This document shows positions 16,263 to 26,100 of a stretch of 64,000 nt of DNA, piece after piece (the stretch's first letter is position 1; the number at the start of each line of letters is the position of its first letter). The translations under genes and the position numbers were made by a program. Source of the stretch: Spirochaetales bacterium (GTDB taxonomy: Bacteria > Spirochaetota > Spirochaetia > SZUA-6 > JAFGRV01); the NCBI GenBank assembly GCA_016928415.1, contig JAFGKU010000101.1:1-64000 (forward strand). Reading direction: 5' to 3'. A model generated the notes under the pieces. It was not told the DNA's origin. It ran no database searches and saw nothing but the letters and a program-made list of their open reading frames with translations.

Positions 16263-17033
16263 TTAATCATGCAGATGCGAATCCCATTTTGAACGATTAA
16301 AATGTAATTTTTTTAATCTTTTTTCCATACTCACCCAATGGCTTCCCTTCCAGTAAATTTTATTGCAGGAAGGGCATTTCTTGAATTCAGAATAGTATTT
16401 TGCCACCCTTTCCGGGACAATGCCGGAAACCGCTGCTTTTTCAACTGTAATTAGTACCCTGTTGCATACAAGACAAAGGGTAAAGGGATGAAAGGCGTGC
16501 ATCAAATCGAACCGGCTAATCACTTCCTTCAACTGTGAATCCGGGTCCTTTGAACGGATACAATAACCATGCGTGATAATTTTCCGTTTCAGAAGCCCCC
16601 TGTCCCGGGTCAGAATAGCCCGGTGGTCCCTTTTGGAGATCAGCGCAATCTCGTCATCCGTATAGTCATTCGAGTACAGGGAATCAAAACCAAGGATTCT
16701 CAGGTATTTTGTCAGTTTCCCAAGATGCACATCCAGGACAAACATTACCTGCCGGAGAGGAACAGGCCGGACGCGTGAAAATCCCCTGATATCCAATGAT
16801 TCAAAAACAGGGTAAATGCTTACCCTGTCACCCGGTTTCAGCCTGTAGGAAAATTCCTCCGAATCACTGTTTACCAGTACGAGGTCCACTTCCGTATGAG
16901 GAATTCCCAGTTCTTCGATAACAGCTTTTAACGTGGTACCTTCTTTGAATTCCCGTTCAATCCATTGTTTTTGCATTGCCTCAGGGAGAAAGTCATTAAG
17001 CTCTTCATAAAAACGTAAAAAAACGGTGCCCAT
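16263..17033 (-). CDS. Ub-Mut7-C plus Mut7-C RNase-domain protein
   Basis: Two domains: an N-terminal ubiquitin/MoaD-like fold (to ~residue 85, ending VLVNSDSEEFSYRLKPGDRVSIYPVFE) and a Mut7-C domain (FVLDVHLGKLTKYLRILGFDSLY, NDYTDDEIALISKRDHRAILTRDRGLL), a PIN-like putative RNase, closing with a four-Cys zinc ribbon (CLVC ... CPSC). This two-domain arrangement is a known bacterial family with no defined physiological substrate. The ORF track starts at a GTG (17069) overlapping lnt; the ATG at 17033 has AGGA at 7 bases and gives the usual family start MGTVFLRFYEEL. It is the last gene of the zinc-ribbon/lnt operon. Confidence 0.85.
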   Translation of the reverse strand: MGTVFLRFYEELNDFLPEAMQKQWIEREFKEGTTLKAVIEELGIPHTEVDLVLVNSDSEEFSYRLKPGDRVSIYPVFESLDIRGFSRVRPVPLRQVMFVLDVHLGKLTKYLRILGFDSLYSNDYTDDEIALISKRDHRAILTRDRGLLKRKIITHGYCIRSKDPDSQLKEVISRFDLMHAFHPFTLCLVCNRVLITVEKAAVSGIVPERVAKYYSEFKKCPSCNKIYWKGSHWVSMEKRLKKLHFNRSKWDSHLHD

Positions 17034-17059
17034 TAAATGGTCCTGATCTTCAATAATGG

Positions 17060-18712
17060 TCAAATCCACCTGCTGAAAAAACTTTTATCAAGGAATTTCC
17101 CAAGCGCCTTGATCAAGAACAGCCTTTTACATACAAGCAGGAAAATTAAAACAATAAAAATAAGGGCCGGAACATAGTCCCCTAGCAGGGTATACACGGT
17201 GGGTAAATTCTCCTTGTAAACGGGTACTTTCATAAAAAGAAAAGCGGGTTTGAAAAGCGGTAATGATTTCAGGGTATTGCCGTACGGCCCCACGACAGAC
17301 GTGACGCCGGCGTTTGTGGAACGAATCAATACCCTCCTGTTTTCAATACATCTGAACTTTGAAGCTATGAACATCTGCAGTTCGGCTGAATCGGTTTGCG
17401 ACCAGGATACATTGGTGAGATTGATCCAGAGATCGGCACCCTTGAGGATAAAGTCCCGGCACACATCGGGAAAAGAATCTTCGAAACAGATAGGTGTGCT
17501 GAATTTGAGCGTTTTACCTGATTTCAGCCTCGTTTCGAATACCTTTGCTTCCTTTCCGATTACCCACACGCTTTGCAGGCCAATGACCTGCTGGATGAAT
17601 TTCCGGACAACTTCAAAATCCCAGAGAGGATTGTATTCGGTAATCGGTACGGGATGCTGTTTCCCGTAATAACCAAGAACTTCCCCTTCCTTTGACAGGA
17701 GAACGGTGGAATTGACCGCGTCGTATGTATCCCAATCCGTTATGGTCGGGGCCCCTACCAGAAAATATGTATTTAATTTTCTTACGAACGGAAGCAGGGG
17801 ACCCTGCGGCGGAAACAACTCGAACTGCTTTTCGTTGCCTATTATGGGCCAACGGAGGGAAGTCTCGCTCCAGGCCACCAGGTCCGGTTTTTCCGGGGCA
17901 TCGGCCATTCCCTGGAAGGTTAATTTCTGGGCTTCCAACAAACTGATGACCTCATTATTATCCTCCCAGGAATTCTTGTTCTGTTGTACAAGCAGGACGG
18001 AGACTTCCTTTTCAAACGGTATTTCGCCGAATAAACGGTAAAAACCGTATGAGAGAGTTAATAATAGCAACACGATCAATACCATGGCCTGGCTTAAATA
18101 TACAGGTAATGGTTTCAAGTACGACCACGTTCTTAAGCTTTTATCCTTGATCCACAGGAAAAACCGGTTATATTGCAGGAAACCTTCTCCCACGATCCCA
18201 TTGAAGAAGGCCAACAGGAATGAAATTCCCCAGATTCCCGTTATATCGGCAATCTGGATCAAGGCGGATAACTGGTGCACGGGATGCGGTAATAATCCCC
18301 AGGGGAATCCCAGGAAGCCGGTTGACTTCAGGTATTCCCATACCGCCCAGACAGCGCCAAAGACCAGGGGCCGGTAATTGGGGAAAATTCTGAATAATCC
18401 AAAAAGAATGGGAAAAAAAATACTGAAAAAAAGAATGTAGGCCAGGGTTACGCCGCCGATTGTCCATACGGAATAGGACCCGAAATAGACAAGCCAGTAA
18501 TAGGTTGTGAGTGTCGTAATGACGGCAAAAATGATTCCGTAGAGTGCCGCCCGCCTGAAAGATCTTAGCCGGGTGAACAATATGTAAAGCGGTACCAGGC
18601 AAAAAAAAGCCACAAGCGCCTGGCCGTATTTATAGAATTCATTTGGTACAGCCAGCGGTATGAACAGCGCGGAGGTTAATAATAATAGAATGGACCTTAT
18701 CTTCGTCTTCAA
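17060..18712 (-). CDS. lnt: Apolipoprotein N-acyltransferase
   Basis: Inner-membrane enzyme that adds the third acyl chain to lipoproteins; it implies an outer-membrane lipoprotein system. N-terminal ~220 residues hold six or more membrane segments with the family block FGAVWAVWEYLKSTGFLGFPWG. The periplasmic nitrilase-like domain carries the Glu-Lys-Cys triad E283 (WSETS), K351 (YYGKQHPVP) and C409 (ICFED). A last membrane helix closes the protein. Length of 550 is normal. The start is TTG at 18712 with AAAGGA 7 bases upstream; no better ATG exists. Middle gene of a minus-strand operon. Confidence 0.95.
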   Translation of the reverse strand: MKTKIRSILLLLTSALFIPLAVPNEFYKYGQALVAFFCLVPLYILFTRLRSFRRAALYGIIFAVITTLTTYYWLVYFGSYSVWTIGGVTLAYILFFSIFFPILFGLFRIFPNYRPLVFGAVWAVWEYLKSTGFLGFPWGLLPHPVHQLSALIQIADITGIWGISFLLAFFNGIVGEGFLQYNRFFLWIKDKSLRTWSYLKPLPVYLSQAMVLIVLLLLTLSYGFYRLFGEIPFEKEVSVLLVQQNKNSWEDNNEVISLLEAQKLTFQGMADAPEKPDLVAWSETSLRWPIIGNEKQFELFPPQGPLLPFVRKLNTYFLVGAPTITDWDTYDAVNSTVLLSKEGEVLGYYGKQHPVPITEYNPLWDFEVVRKFIQQVIGLQSVWVIGKEAKVFETRLKSGKTLKFSTPICFEDSFPDVCRDFILKGADLWINLTNVSWSQTDSAELQMFIASKFRCIENRRVLIRSTNAGVTSVVGPYGNTLKSLPLFKPAFLFMKVPVYKENLPTVYTLLGDYVPALIFIVLIFLLVCKRLFLIKALGKFLDKSFFSRWI

Positions 18713-18763
18713 TTCAGGGTCCTTTCACTGGGAGTGATACAAAAAACCGCCGGGAATGGATCC

Positions 18764-19126
18764 CTATTCCTGATCCTTTTCTTTTTCCTGTTCTTTTTCT
18801 TTCCTCTCAGCTTTTTCTTCAGTTTTCTTTTCTGCCTGTTCCTCTGCCTGTTGTTCTTCTTTCTTTTCTACTTTCTTTTCTGCCGGTTGTTCTGCTTTTT
18901 TTTCTTTCTGTTGTTCTGCCTGCTTTTGGGCTTGTTTTTCTGCTTGTTTTTCGTTGAGTTGTTTTCTGTGCAAAGTGGCATTGCAGCGTTTGCATATCTG
19001 GGTTTTTGTTCCGTCTATTTCGCGCTCATACAACACTTTGATGCCTGTTTTCTTGCATACGGGACATGTGCCCCTGCCGCTTTTCACTTGCTCTCTTATA
19101 CCGCTTCCCCTGTGGGCCTTAGACAT
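18764..19126 (-). CDS. Zinc-ribbon protein with low-complexity Lys/Glu/Gln tail
   Basis: 120 residues. The N-terminal ~55 residues begin MSKAHRGSGIREQVKSGRGTCPVC and include CKRC, a four-Cys zinc ribbon; a similar short protein is, from memory, conserved in spirochaetes. The rest is a K/E/Q-rich repeat (EKQAEKQAQKQAEQQ...), almost certainly a single charged helix or disordered tail. The mirrored Phe/Leu-rich ORF on the plus strand is a shadow. ATG at 19126 with AAAGGA upstream. First gene of the operon with lnt and the Mut7-C gene, divergent from surE. Confidence 0.8.
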   Translation of the reverse strand: MSKAHRGSGIREQVKSGRGTCPVCKKTGIKVLYEREIDGTKTQICKRCNATLHRKQLNEKQAEKQAQKQAEQQKEKKAEQPAEKKVEKKEEQQAEEQAEKKTEEKAERKEKEQEKEKDQE

Positions 19127-19335
19127 ATATTAACAATTCCTTTCTGTATAAAATAATTTCAATTATTTAATATATTTGTAAAATTCAGCATTATTGAAAT
19201 GCCTAGGCGATAAAGTAGTATTTTATTGCTGATAAGTCAAGCGGTCACATGGCAAATCCGGTAATTCCGGCAATTCCTTCCTCTTGAACATTTTTATAAA
19301 ATATATCATTATTGGTAAGGAAATTAATTCAAACC

Positions 19336-20079
19336 ATGACTATCTTATTGACAAATGACGACGGCATTGCCAGTGAATCCATGATAATGCTGAAAAAAGC
19401 CCTGGGAAAAGCCCATGAAGTATGGATTGTGGCTCCCGAGAGGGAAATGAGCGGCTGTTCCCATTCCATCACAACGATTAATAACAACATAAAGGTGAAA
19501 AAACTTGCCGAGAGGGTATTTTCCTGTGCAGGCACACCGGCCGACTGTGTCCTTTTGGCCCGTCTCGAGCTTGTAACCGTCCCTATAGACCTGGTTATTT
19601 CAGGAATCAATTACGGGGCAAACCTGGGAACGGATATAATTTATTCAGGAACAGTTGCGGGGGCAAGACAGGGAGCTATTATGGGTATCCCGTCAATAGC
19701 CGCTTCCCTCTGCACGTATATCCCCCCCTTTTATTTTGAATATCCCGTAAAATACCTTACAAAAGAGGTAGAGAAACTACACGATATGTGGGTAAGGAAT
19801 TCCCTGATCAACCTCAATTTTCCCAATACGGACGGGAACCATCTCGAATTGGCTTTCACACGCCCCAGTATAAGGATTTATGAAGATAAACTGGAAAAGG
19901 AAAAAATATCGGACACCGAATACAGGTACAAGATAACTGGCAAGAATCCCGCGGCTCTCCCGGGACAGGATACGGATTACCATGCCGTACAGGAGGGAAA
20001 AATTTCGCTATCATTAGTTAATATTTATCCGGAAAATCAAGATAATAATAATAAGGACCAGATAAAAAAGAGAGGATAA
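19336..20079 (+). CDS. surE: 5'-nucleotidase SurE
   Basis: Cytoplasmic metal-dependent nucleoside 5'-monophosphate phosphatase. The N-terminal LLTNDDGIASE carries the metal-binding Asp pair (D8, D9), followed by VAPEREMSGCSHSIT, AGTPADCVLLAR and SGINYGANLGTDIIYSGTVAGAR, the full SurE signature. 247 residues. I start at the ATG 19336; the TTG at 19312 in the ORF track would add eight residues not typical of the family. It is followed five bases later by the TPR gene, so the two are co-transcribed. Confidence 0.95.
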   Translation: MTILLTNDDGIASESMIMLKKALGKAHEVWIVAPEREMSGCSHSITTINNNIKVKKLAERVFSCAGTPADCVLLARLELVTVPIDLVISGINYGANLGTDIIYSGTVAGARQGAIMGIPSIAASLCTYIPPFYFEYPVKYLTKEVEKLHDMWVRNSLINLNFPNTDGNHLELAFTRPSIRIYEDKLEKEKISDTEYRYKITGKNPAALPGQDTDYHAVQEGKISLSLVNIYPENQDNNNKDQIKKRG

Positions 20080-20084
20080 AAACC

Positions 20085-20756
20085 ATGGCCAAACCTTCCA
20101 TTGAACGGGGTATCCGGTATTTCAAGACCAAACGGTACAAGCAGGCCATCAAGGAATTCCTGGCAACCGATATCGATCCCTCGGAAGACATGGAACTGTC
20201 GTATTACATGGGGCTAACCTACACGCATATGGAAAAATACGAGGATGCCCTGAATTACCTGGAACAGGTGGTCATTTCAAACGTAAACTTCCTGCTCGTT
20301 CAGCAATGCAGAATGATCCTCGGGTATATTTACTCCATTACGGGACGCTTCAAGCTTGCCCAGTTCGAATTTAGTAAAGTACTGGAGCAGGGGCTCGAAT
20401 CCGTCCAGGTCTATTCTTCGCTGGGTTATATCCTGTATTCCCAGGGTAAAATCGAGGACAGCATCAAATACTTACAAAAAGCTTTGGAATTAAATGAAAA
20501 TTATTCGGGAGCGCTGAATTCATTGGGATATATATACGCGGATGAGGGAATAAACCTTCCCGAATCCCTGGAACTCTGCAAAAAAGCCTGTTCTTTAAAG
20601 CCCGATTACCCCCCTTACCTTGATTCATTGGGCTGGGCGCATTTTAAATCCGGTAAAGTACAGGAAGCGAAAAGCTACCTGAGAAGGGCCCTGGACCTTC
20701 TACCGGGCAACAAGGAAATTGCCTCCCACCTAAAAAAGGTCCTTTCAGAAACCTGA
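20085..20756 (+). CDS. TPR-repeat protein downstream of surE
   Basis: 223 residues made of about five tetratricopeptide repeats (AIKEFLATDIDPSEDMELSYYMGLTYTHMEKYEDALNYLEQ, then FKLAQFEFSKVLEQG..SSLGYILYSQGKIEDSIKYLQKALEL, and DSLGWAHFKSGKVQEAKSYLRRALDLLP). No signal peptide, so it is probably cytoplasmic. The role is protein-protein binding; partner unknown. It starts 5 bases after surE. Confidence 0.88.
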   Translation: MAKPSIERGIRYFKTKRYKQAIKEFLATDIDPSEDMELSYYMGLTYTHMEKYEDALNYLEQVVISNVNFLLVQQCRMILGYIYSITGRFKLAQFEFSKVLEQGLESVQVYSSLGYILYSQGKIEDSIKYLQKALELNENYSGALNSLGYIYADEGINLPESLELCKKACSLKPDYPPYLDSLGWAHFKSGKVQEAKSYLRRALDLLPGNKEIASHLKKVLSET

Positions 20757-20834
20757 AAAAAACATAAAAAAATATTAAAGTTTATATCAAGTGTTCCTCC
20801 GGATAAGTCGATAGTTAAAATAGAGAGTGATATT

Positions 20835-21005
20835 ATGAGAGTAGAAGGAGCGAATTTACAGGCAACGATGCCTCCGGCCCCGCCGGCAGCGGAAAAACAA
20901 CATTTGATTGATGAAGCTGCCATCAAGGCCATACTCTACCTGGGCTTAAAAGGGGAAATAAAACTGGAACCTAAAGAAGCCCATAGCGTAGATACGTTTG
21001 CATAA
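20835..21005 (+). CDS. Small 56-residue protein of unknown function
   Basis: Too short for the ORF track. ATG at 20835 opens MRVEGANLQATMPPAPPAAEK and ends AHSVDTFA before TAA at 21003. Codon use matches the neighbours, and the second half (LIDEAAIKAILYLGLKGEIKLEP) is amphipathic. A GAGAGTG-type site precedes the ATG. No family recognised. It lies between the surE-TPR unit and the NHL gene, whose promoter begins right at its stop. Confidence 0.55.
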   Translation: MRVEGANLQATMPPAPPAAEKQHLIDEAAIKAILYLGLKGEIKLEPKEAHSVDTFA

Positions 21006-21008
21006 TTT

Positions 21009-21017
21009 TGCTATAAT
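21009..21017 (+). promoter_or_regulatory. Extended -10 promoter TGCTATAAT at the GTG start of the NHL gene
   Basis: TGCTATAAT (21009-21017) is a perfect extended -10. The GTG start of 21024-23162 begins 6 bases after it, where transcription should start, which predicts a leaderless mRNA. Confidence 0.55.
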
Positions 21018-21023
21018 TGCCGT

Positions 21024-23162
21024 GTGAATTCGAAAAAAACAATCAACAGTTTTCAATTTAATATGCCAAAGGCAGGAAGACTTTCCCGGGCAGGGAGAGT
21101 CTTCCTTTTTTCTGTTATCCTTCTTTTTCTATATGTTTCACCGAACGGGATAATCAGGGCGCAGGAAATCGATATGGACATAGTCCATGCACAGGAAAAT
21201 TTCCGGTGGGGCGTAAAGGCTTTTAATTCCTCTAATTACAATAATGCAATTCAATACTTTGAAAAAGCACTGAGCATTAAACCTGAAAACGTGCCCGAAA
21301 GGGTCTGGCTCGGGAAATCCCTCTATAAATCCGGACTTGAAGAAGCGGCCCTGAACGAATGGAACCTGATCCTTGGTAAAGGGAAAGGATCGGCCCTTTT
21401 GGAAAACAGGGTCCAGGTTGTCCGTTTCCGGCAGGGTTTATGGCCTGACCTGAGCGAAGAAGGGAAACTCGTTGTCTCCAATGTGATTGATGCTTCCACC
21501 ATGTCCGCGCATAGGATAACACGGCCCAGCTCGGCAAGGGGGAGGAAAGACGGATCACTTTCGGTTGCTTCTTTTGGTTCGGATGAAATTTATTACCTCG
21601 ATTCCAATAACCTTGTACTTTCCAGGTTTACAGGTCCCATCGGGGGATTCCAGAACCCCTTTGATATAGTTGAAAATAATGACGGCTCTTTTTTTGTTTC
21701 AGAGTATTCCGGAAACCAGGTAACCAAATTTGATTCAAACCGGAACAAAATGCTGAGTTTTGGATCAAAGGGAATTGGCCCGGGACAGCTGTTGGGCCCG
21801 CAATACCTTGCACTGGACGGGGAAGGCTACCTCTACGTGAGCGACTGGGGGAACAAAAGGATCAACAAATATAACCTGGATGGCGAGTTTGTTTTTTCTT
21901 TTGGAGGAAAGGGTTCCACAGTTCCCTTACTTTCGGGGCCAACCGGCATCGCCGTAAAAGACAACGTCATTTTCGTGGGCGACAGGCTTAAAAAACGGAT
22001 AGCCTGCTTTGACAGGGACGGGAATTTCCTTAAATTCCTCGGGGAGGAATCCCTTAACGGCCCGGAAGGGCTGCTGCTCTATAACCGGAACGCCCTGGTC
22101 ATTGCCGATACATCAACCTTTGCCGAGGGGACAAGGATACTGGAACTGAATCTCGATACGGAGAACCTGAGAGTCCTGATGGACCTGAGTAAAACGGCCA
22201 AGCGGATCCTCAACCTTTCGCTAAGCACGAACGGGGAAATAATCGCATCGGATTATGACCAGAACAAGATCCTGTACCTCTCGGACATATCAAGCCTCTA
22301 CACCAGCCTTTTTGTCCAGATCGAGACCATTGATTCGGCGAAATATCCCGAAATTACAATGGATATATCCGTTGAAGACCGGAGGGGAAATCCCGTTCTC
22401 GGACTGAAAAAAAATAATTTCAGGGTCACCGAATCATCGAAGCCTACCGGCGAGATTGATCTGTATCAGCCGGTCAATTCCTACGACAGGTTTGACTGCG
22501 CCATTGTTGTCGAGAAATCCCTTTACATGGAAAAACAGAAAGACAATATAAAAAAGGCCCTTAATACCATCATAGACAACCTGGGGAACCATGCGAACAT
22601 CCACGTGGTAACGGCATCGGACCAGGCTGTTTTGGAAGCGGGACCGCAGGACACCAGGCTTGAAAAAATCAACCGCGCTTTTAATGGTATCCCGACGGAT
22701 ATGGTACGGCTGGGTATGGCGCTCCGTCTTGCCGGCGGGAAACTGGTTCCGTCACGGCTGAAAAAGGTCATCCTCTTCCTTACCACCGGCGAATACAATC
22801 CATTCATCTTCAATGATTATTCATTAATGGATATCACCCATTTCCTGAAAAACAACCATATATGCTTTTATCCCGTTTATTTAACCCAGGGCATAAAAAA
22901 CGACGATCTTGAATACATAGCGGAACAGACCATGGGAAGGAATTTCGGTTTCTTCGACAAGGAAGGACTTTTACCACTTCTATCCGTGCTCACGTCACAA
23001 AAAGATTCCCGGTATGTCGTGAAATTCAATTCGAGCACGTTCAATGAACTGGGCACCAACATGATCGAAGTGCAGGCGGAAGTCAGCCTGCATAAAAAAA
23101 CGGGCAGGGATGAAAGCGGCTATTACGGGCCGATTAAAAATACGAATGAAAAAGAACAATAA
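21024..23162 (+). CDS. Secreted/anchored TPR-NHL propeller-vWA protein
   Basis: 712 residues. A hydrophobic segment (~25-46) acts as signal or anchor; then come TPR units (~55-125, FNSSNYNNAIQYFEKALSIKPE), six NHL-type propeller blades (~165-425, such as YLALDGEGYLYVSDWGNKRINKYNLDGEF) and a vWA-like domain (~480-690) whose MIDAS is degenerate: CAIVVEKSLYMEK has Glu where DxSxS should begin. Probably an envelope scaffold. The GTG start directly follows an extended -10, and no Shine-Dalgarno site is present; an ATG at 21063 is a possible alternative. It converges with the alpha-2-macroglobulin gene, 3 bases apart. Confidence 0.82.
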   Translation: MNSKKTINSFQFNMPKAGRLSRAGRVFLFSVILLFLYVSPNGIIRAQEIDMDIVHAQENFRWGVKAFNSSNYNNAIQYFEKALSIKPENVPERVWLGKSLYKSGLEEAALNEWNLILGKGKGSALLENRVQVVRFRQGLWPDLSEEGKLVVSNVIDASTMSAHRITRPSSARGRKDGSLSVASFGSDEIYYLDSNNLVLSRFTGPIGGFQNPFDIVENNDGSFFVSEYSGNQVTKFDSNRNKMLSFGSKGIGPGQLLGPQYLALDGEGYLYVSDWGNKRINKYNLDGEFVFSFGGKGSTVPLLSGPTGIAVKDNVIFVGDRLKKRIACFDRDGNFLKFLGEESLNGPEGLLLYNRNALVIADTSTFAEGTRILELNLDTENLRVLMDLSKTAKRILNLSLSTNGEIIASDYDQNKILYLSDISSLYTSLFVQIETIDSAKYPEITMDISVEDRRGNPVLGLKKNNFRVTESSKPTGEIDLYQPVNSYDRFDCAIVVEKSLYMEKQKDNIKKALNTIIDNLGNHANIHVVTASDQAVLEAGPQDTRLEKINRAFNGIPTDMVRLGMALRLAGGKLVPSRLKKVILFLTTGEYNPFIFNDYSLMDITHFLKNNHICFYPVYLTQGIKNDDLEYIAEQTMGRNFGFFDKEGLLPLLSVLTSQKDSRYVVKFNSSTFNELGTNMIEVQAEVSLHKKTGRDESGYYGPIKNTNEKEQ

Positions 23163-23165
23163 CCG

Positions 23166-26100
23166 TTAAAAAGCCTCGTTCACCTGGACTCCCTGGATAT
23201 CCTGCTCATACAGGTCATCCAGACTGGCCCGGTTCTTTTCCTGGAGGAGTTCCTGTGTTTTGTAAAGGTTGCCCCTGTACTTGGTGTCAAAATCCTCCTG
23301 CTTTTGTTCCTCGGCTTCATATTCAAAGTATTCGTCCCTGGGCCCCAGCCACAGGATTCCCCTGTAAAAGGCATAACGGCTCTTCTTGTCCCTGGCAATA
23401 ACGGTGGCCACTCCGTTTATCCCGTCCGCTATGAGAATACCGCGTAAATCCGTATCACCTGAAATAAACTGGGTATTATTCGTTCCAATTACCTTTACAT
23501 GCACCGTGTCCGGGTATATTTTTCTCACCTTGTCAAATACGTTTACCCTTACCCGGCCCGATGCGGCATCCTCCTGCACTTCAAGCGTCAATGGCGTGAT
23601 AAGGACAAGGCCGCTTGCAAATAGATCGTCGCCCCGGCAGACAACGAGGTACGCCCCTTCATCCCTTAACGGGAGGTCGATTGTCTTGTCCCTGTCTTCA
23701 TAGTCTTTACCCAGGCCCAGGGTCAATGCTTTTTCCAGGGCAGGCGTTATACCGGATAAATTAATCTGGGTAATTTTGCTCAGGTTCTTTTCCCTCAAGT
23801 ACAGTTTCATCAAATCCACTTTATAAACCTGCAGGTTGACTTCCTTGATATTCCGGTATTTTAACGTGAGGTCGATTTTTTCACCGGGAGTAAAAATGGA
23901 CACTTCATCCAGGCCAATGGATTTTTTTTCAAAATAAGCAATCGCTTCCCGGGCATCGGGGAACTCCTCGCTGACCATTTTATAATACTTTAAAGATTCT
24001 TCCGGTTTGCGCTGGGAATGATAGATCTGGCCCAGTATATAGGTTGCCAGGTTTTTATCCTCGCTTTTACCCTCGGCGACTTTCTTTGCCACATCGATCG
24101 CTTCCTTGTACCTTCTAAGGGAAAACTGGGACAATGCTTCCATGTACTGGTAGTTTGAATAGAAGGAGCTTTTATTATACGTTTTCTGGTAGCTTCTGCT
24201 AAGAGAAACGGCCTCATCGTATTCTTTCCTGTCAAGGTAAATATTGAGCATCGTGAAAGCCGCGTCATCCAAAAGCTCGTTCGAGGGATAATATGTCATG
24301 AATTTCCAGAACATATTGGAAGCCCTTTCCAGCAGCATCTGCCTGGTAATCTTCTCCCGTTTCTTTTCGTCTTTCATCAGGTGAATCCGGGATGTAATGG
24401 TGTCCGCCTCCGGTGCATAGGAATAGACAGCCTGGGAAAGGGCAAAAAAGGCTGAACTGACAGGCGAAGAATCGGGATATTCCGCGATGAGATTCGTCAT
24501 GTATTCAACGGAACCGATAACCTCCTGCGACCTTTCCAGGTTCCCGCCGACAACCGCATCCTTGGCAAAACTGGCGTCGATGATGGCCTTGTATACGAGG
24601 TAGGAACGTTCGAATTCACCAATCTCCTCATACGCTTTTCCGACGGCAAGTATTTTTTCAAACGGGATATTCAATTCAGGATACTTTTCCTTGAGGATTT
24701 CAAAATACTCGACAACCCGTGCGGCATCGAAATGACCGGGGGCGGTCCTGATCCACAGGAGCATTCGGGCCAGGTCCCTCTGGTTGTATTGGGGTTTTAT
24801 CGCGTATAATTCCTCCAGGAGCTCAACCGCCTTGCCGTAATCGTTATCCTCAAAATATTCTTTTCCAAGGCCGTACAATTCACCTTCGTTCATTTTATAC
24901 GGATCGGTGGATTTCTCGGAAGGGGCAAGCAGCGTCAATTCCGAGGCTGTGCCTATGCGCATTTCACCGGGACTGAAGGCGCTTCGCAAAACGGGCGGCA
25001 GCACCTTGTACCTGCCGGGGGTGTAGGAAGCAATCGTGTAGGTGACATACGAGACGCTTTGATTCGGCTTGAAGTAGAACAGTATTTTATTGTCCTGGAA
25101 CTCAACCATGCCCTGGCTTCCCTTTAGTGTATCCTTCAGGACCACGGCGCCTGATGGCACGAATTCTTCCAATACGAGGTAGGATTTGCTGTACCCGCTG
25201 TTGAAATCGATATGGACGGTAGCCGTCTGAGTCGTTTCCAACTGGGTAATTACCTGTGAACTCGAACCGATCGTCCTGCCCTTGTAGCGGAGGGGCTCAT
25301 GGATATATTTCTTGTAATTGAATTTCGGATAATCCCAGGAAGCGGGGTCCTTCAGGTCCTTTGAAAATCCCGTCAGGGTTATCAGGTACCGGTACTCTCC
25401 CCTGCCCGAGTATTTGAACTGAACCTTGTTTTCACCGGCGGAAACGGTTTCAAAGGGTATGGAGAAAACCTGCCGTCTTTCCCTTTCACCCGTTGCGGCA
25501 TTCAGGGTATATTTCCCCGCAGCCTTCCCGTTCACCGTTATCTGGACTGTATAATCATTCACCATACTCCGGGTTTTTCCATAATAACGGCAAAGTGCTT
25601 GGGACACATAGCCTATGGACTTGGCGGGTGAAAAACCGCCCGAAGACTGAACGGAAAGCAGGTACTCGACACCCTCACCGATCACGCCGTCGGCCGGTTT
25701 CAGGGCCTGGAACGCAAGAAGGGCAAGGGCCGTGCTCTCCACCGGGTTTGCGAGCCAGGGATGGTTTCCACTGCCGCTCCACCGCCTTACAGTGCGCTTG
25801 ACGCCCGTGCCGGGGTCTATCTCCACTGCCTGGGATTTTCCCAGAAGCAGCGACAACAGTTCAAGCCCCATGTCCTTTTTATCCAGCGCGGCCAGGGTAA
25901 GGGCCGTAAAAGCCAGGGCAGCTTCGCTCAACTCGTTACGGTTCCTGTAAAGCCGGTTCACGAACGTGTAGTCGGCATCTCCGGACAGGGACAGGCTGTT
26001 CAGTATCATCGCCTTCTTCTCGTTATCATCCTGCGGCAGGGCGGTAAACTGGTTTTTAAGGTAGGTTTTGGCCCGCTCGATTGCCTTCAAATCAATTTCG

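Noticed and set aside
18734-19156. Phe/Leu-rich 140-residue ORF on the plus strand
   Set aside because: It is the mirror of the Lys/Glu-rich tail of the zinc-ribbon gene on the minus strand, which has cysteines, a normal start and a ribosome site.
20774-20805. Possible sigma28 promoter (TAAAGTTT) upstream of the 56-residue gene
   Set aside because: The -35-like TAAAGTTT is perfect but no GCCGATAA-type -10 lies at the right spacing, and no flagellar gene is nearby.
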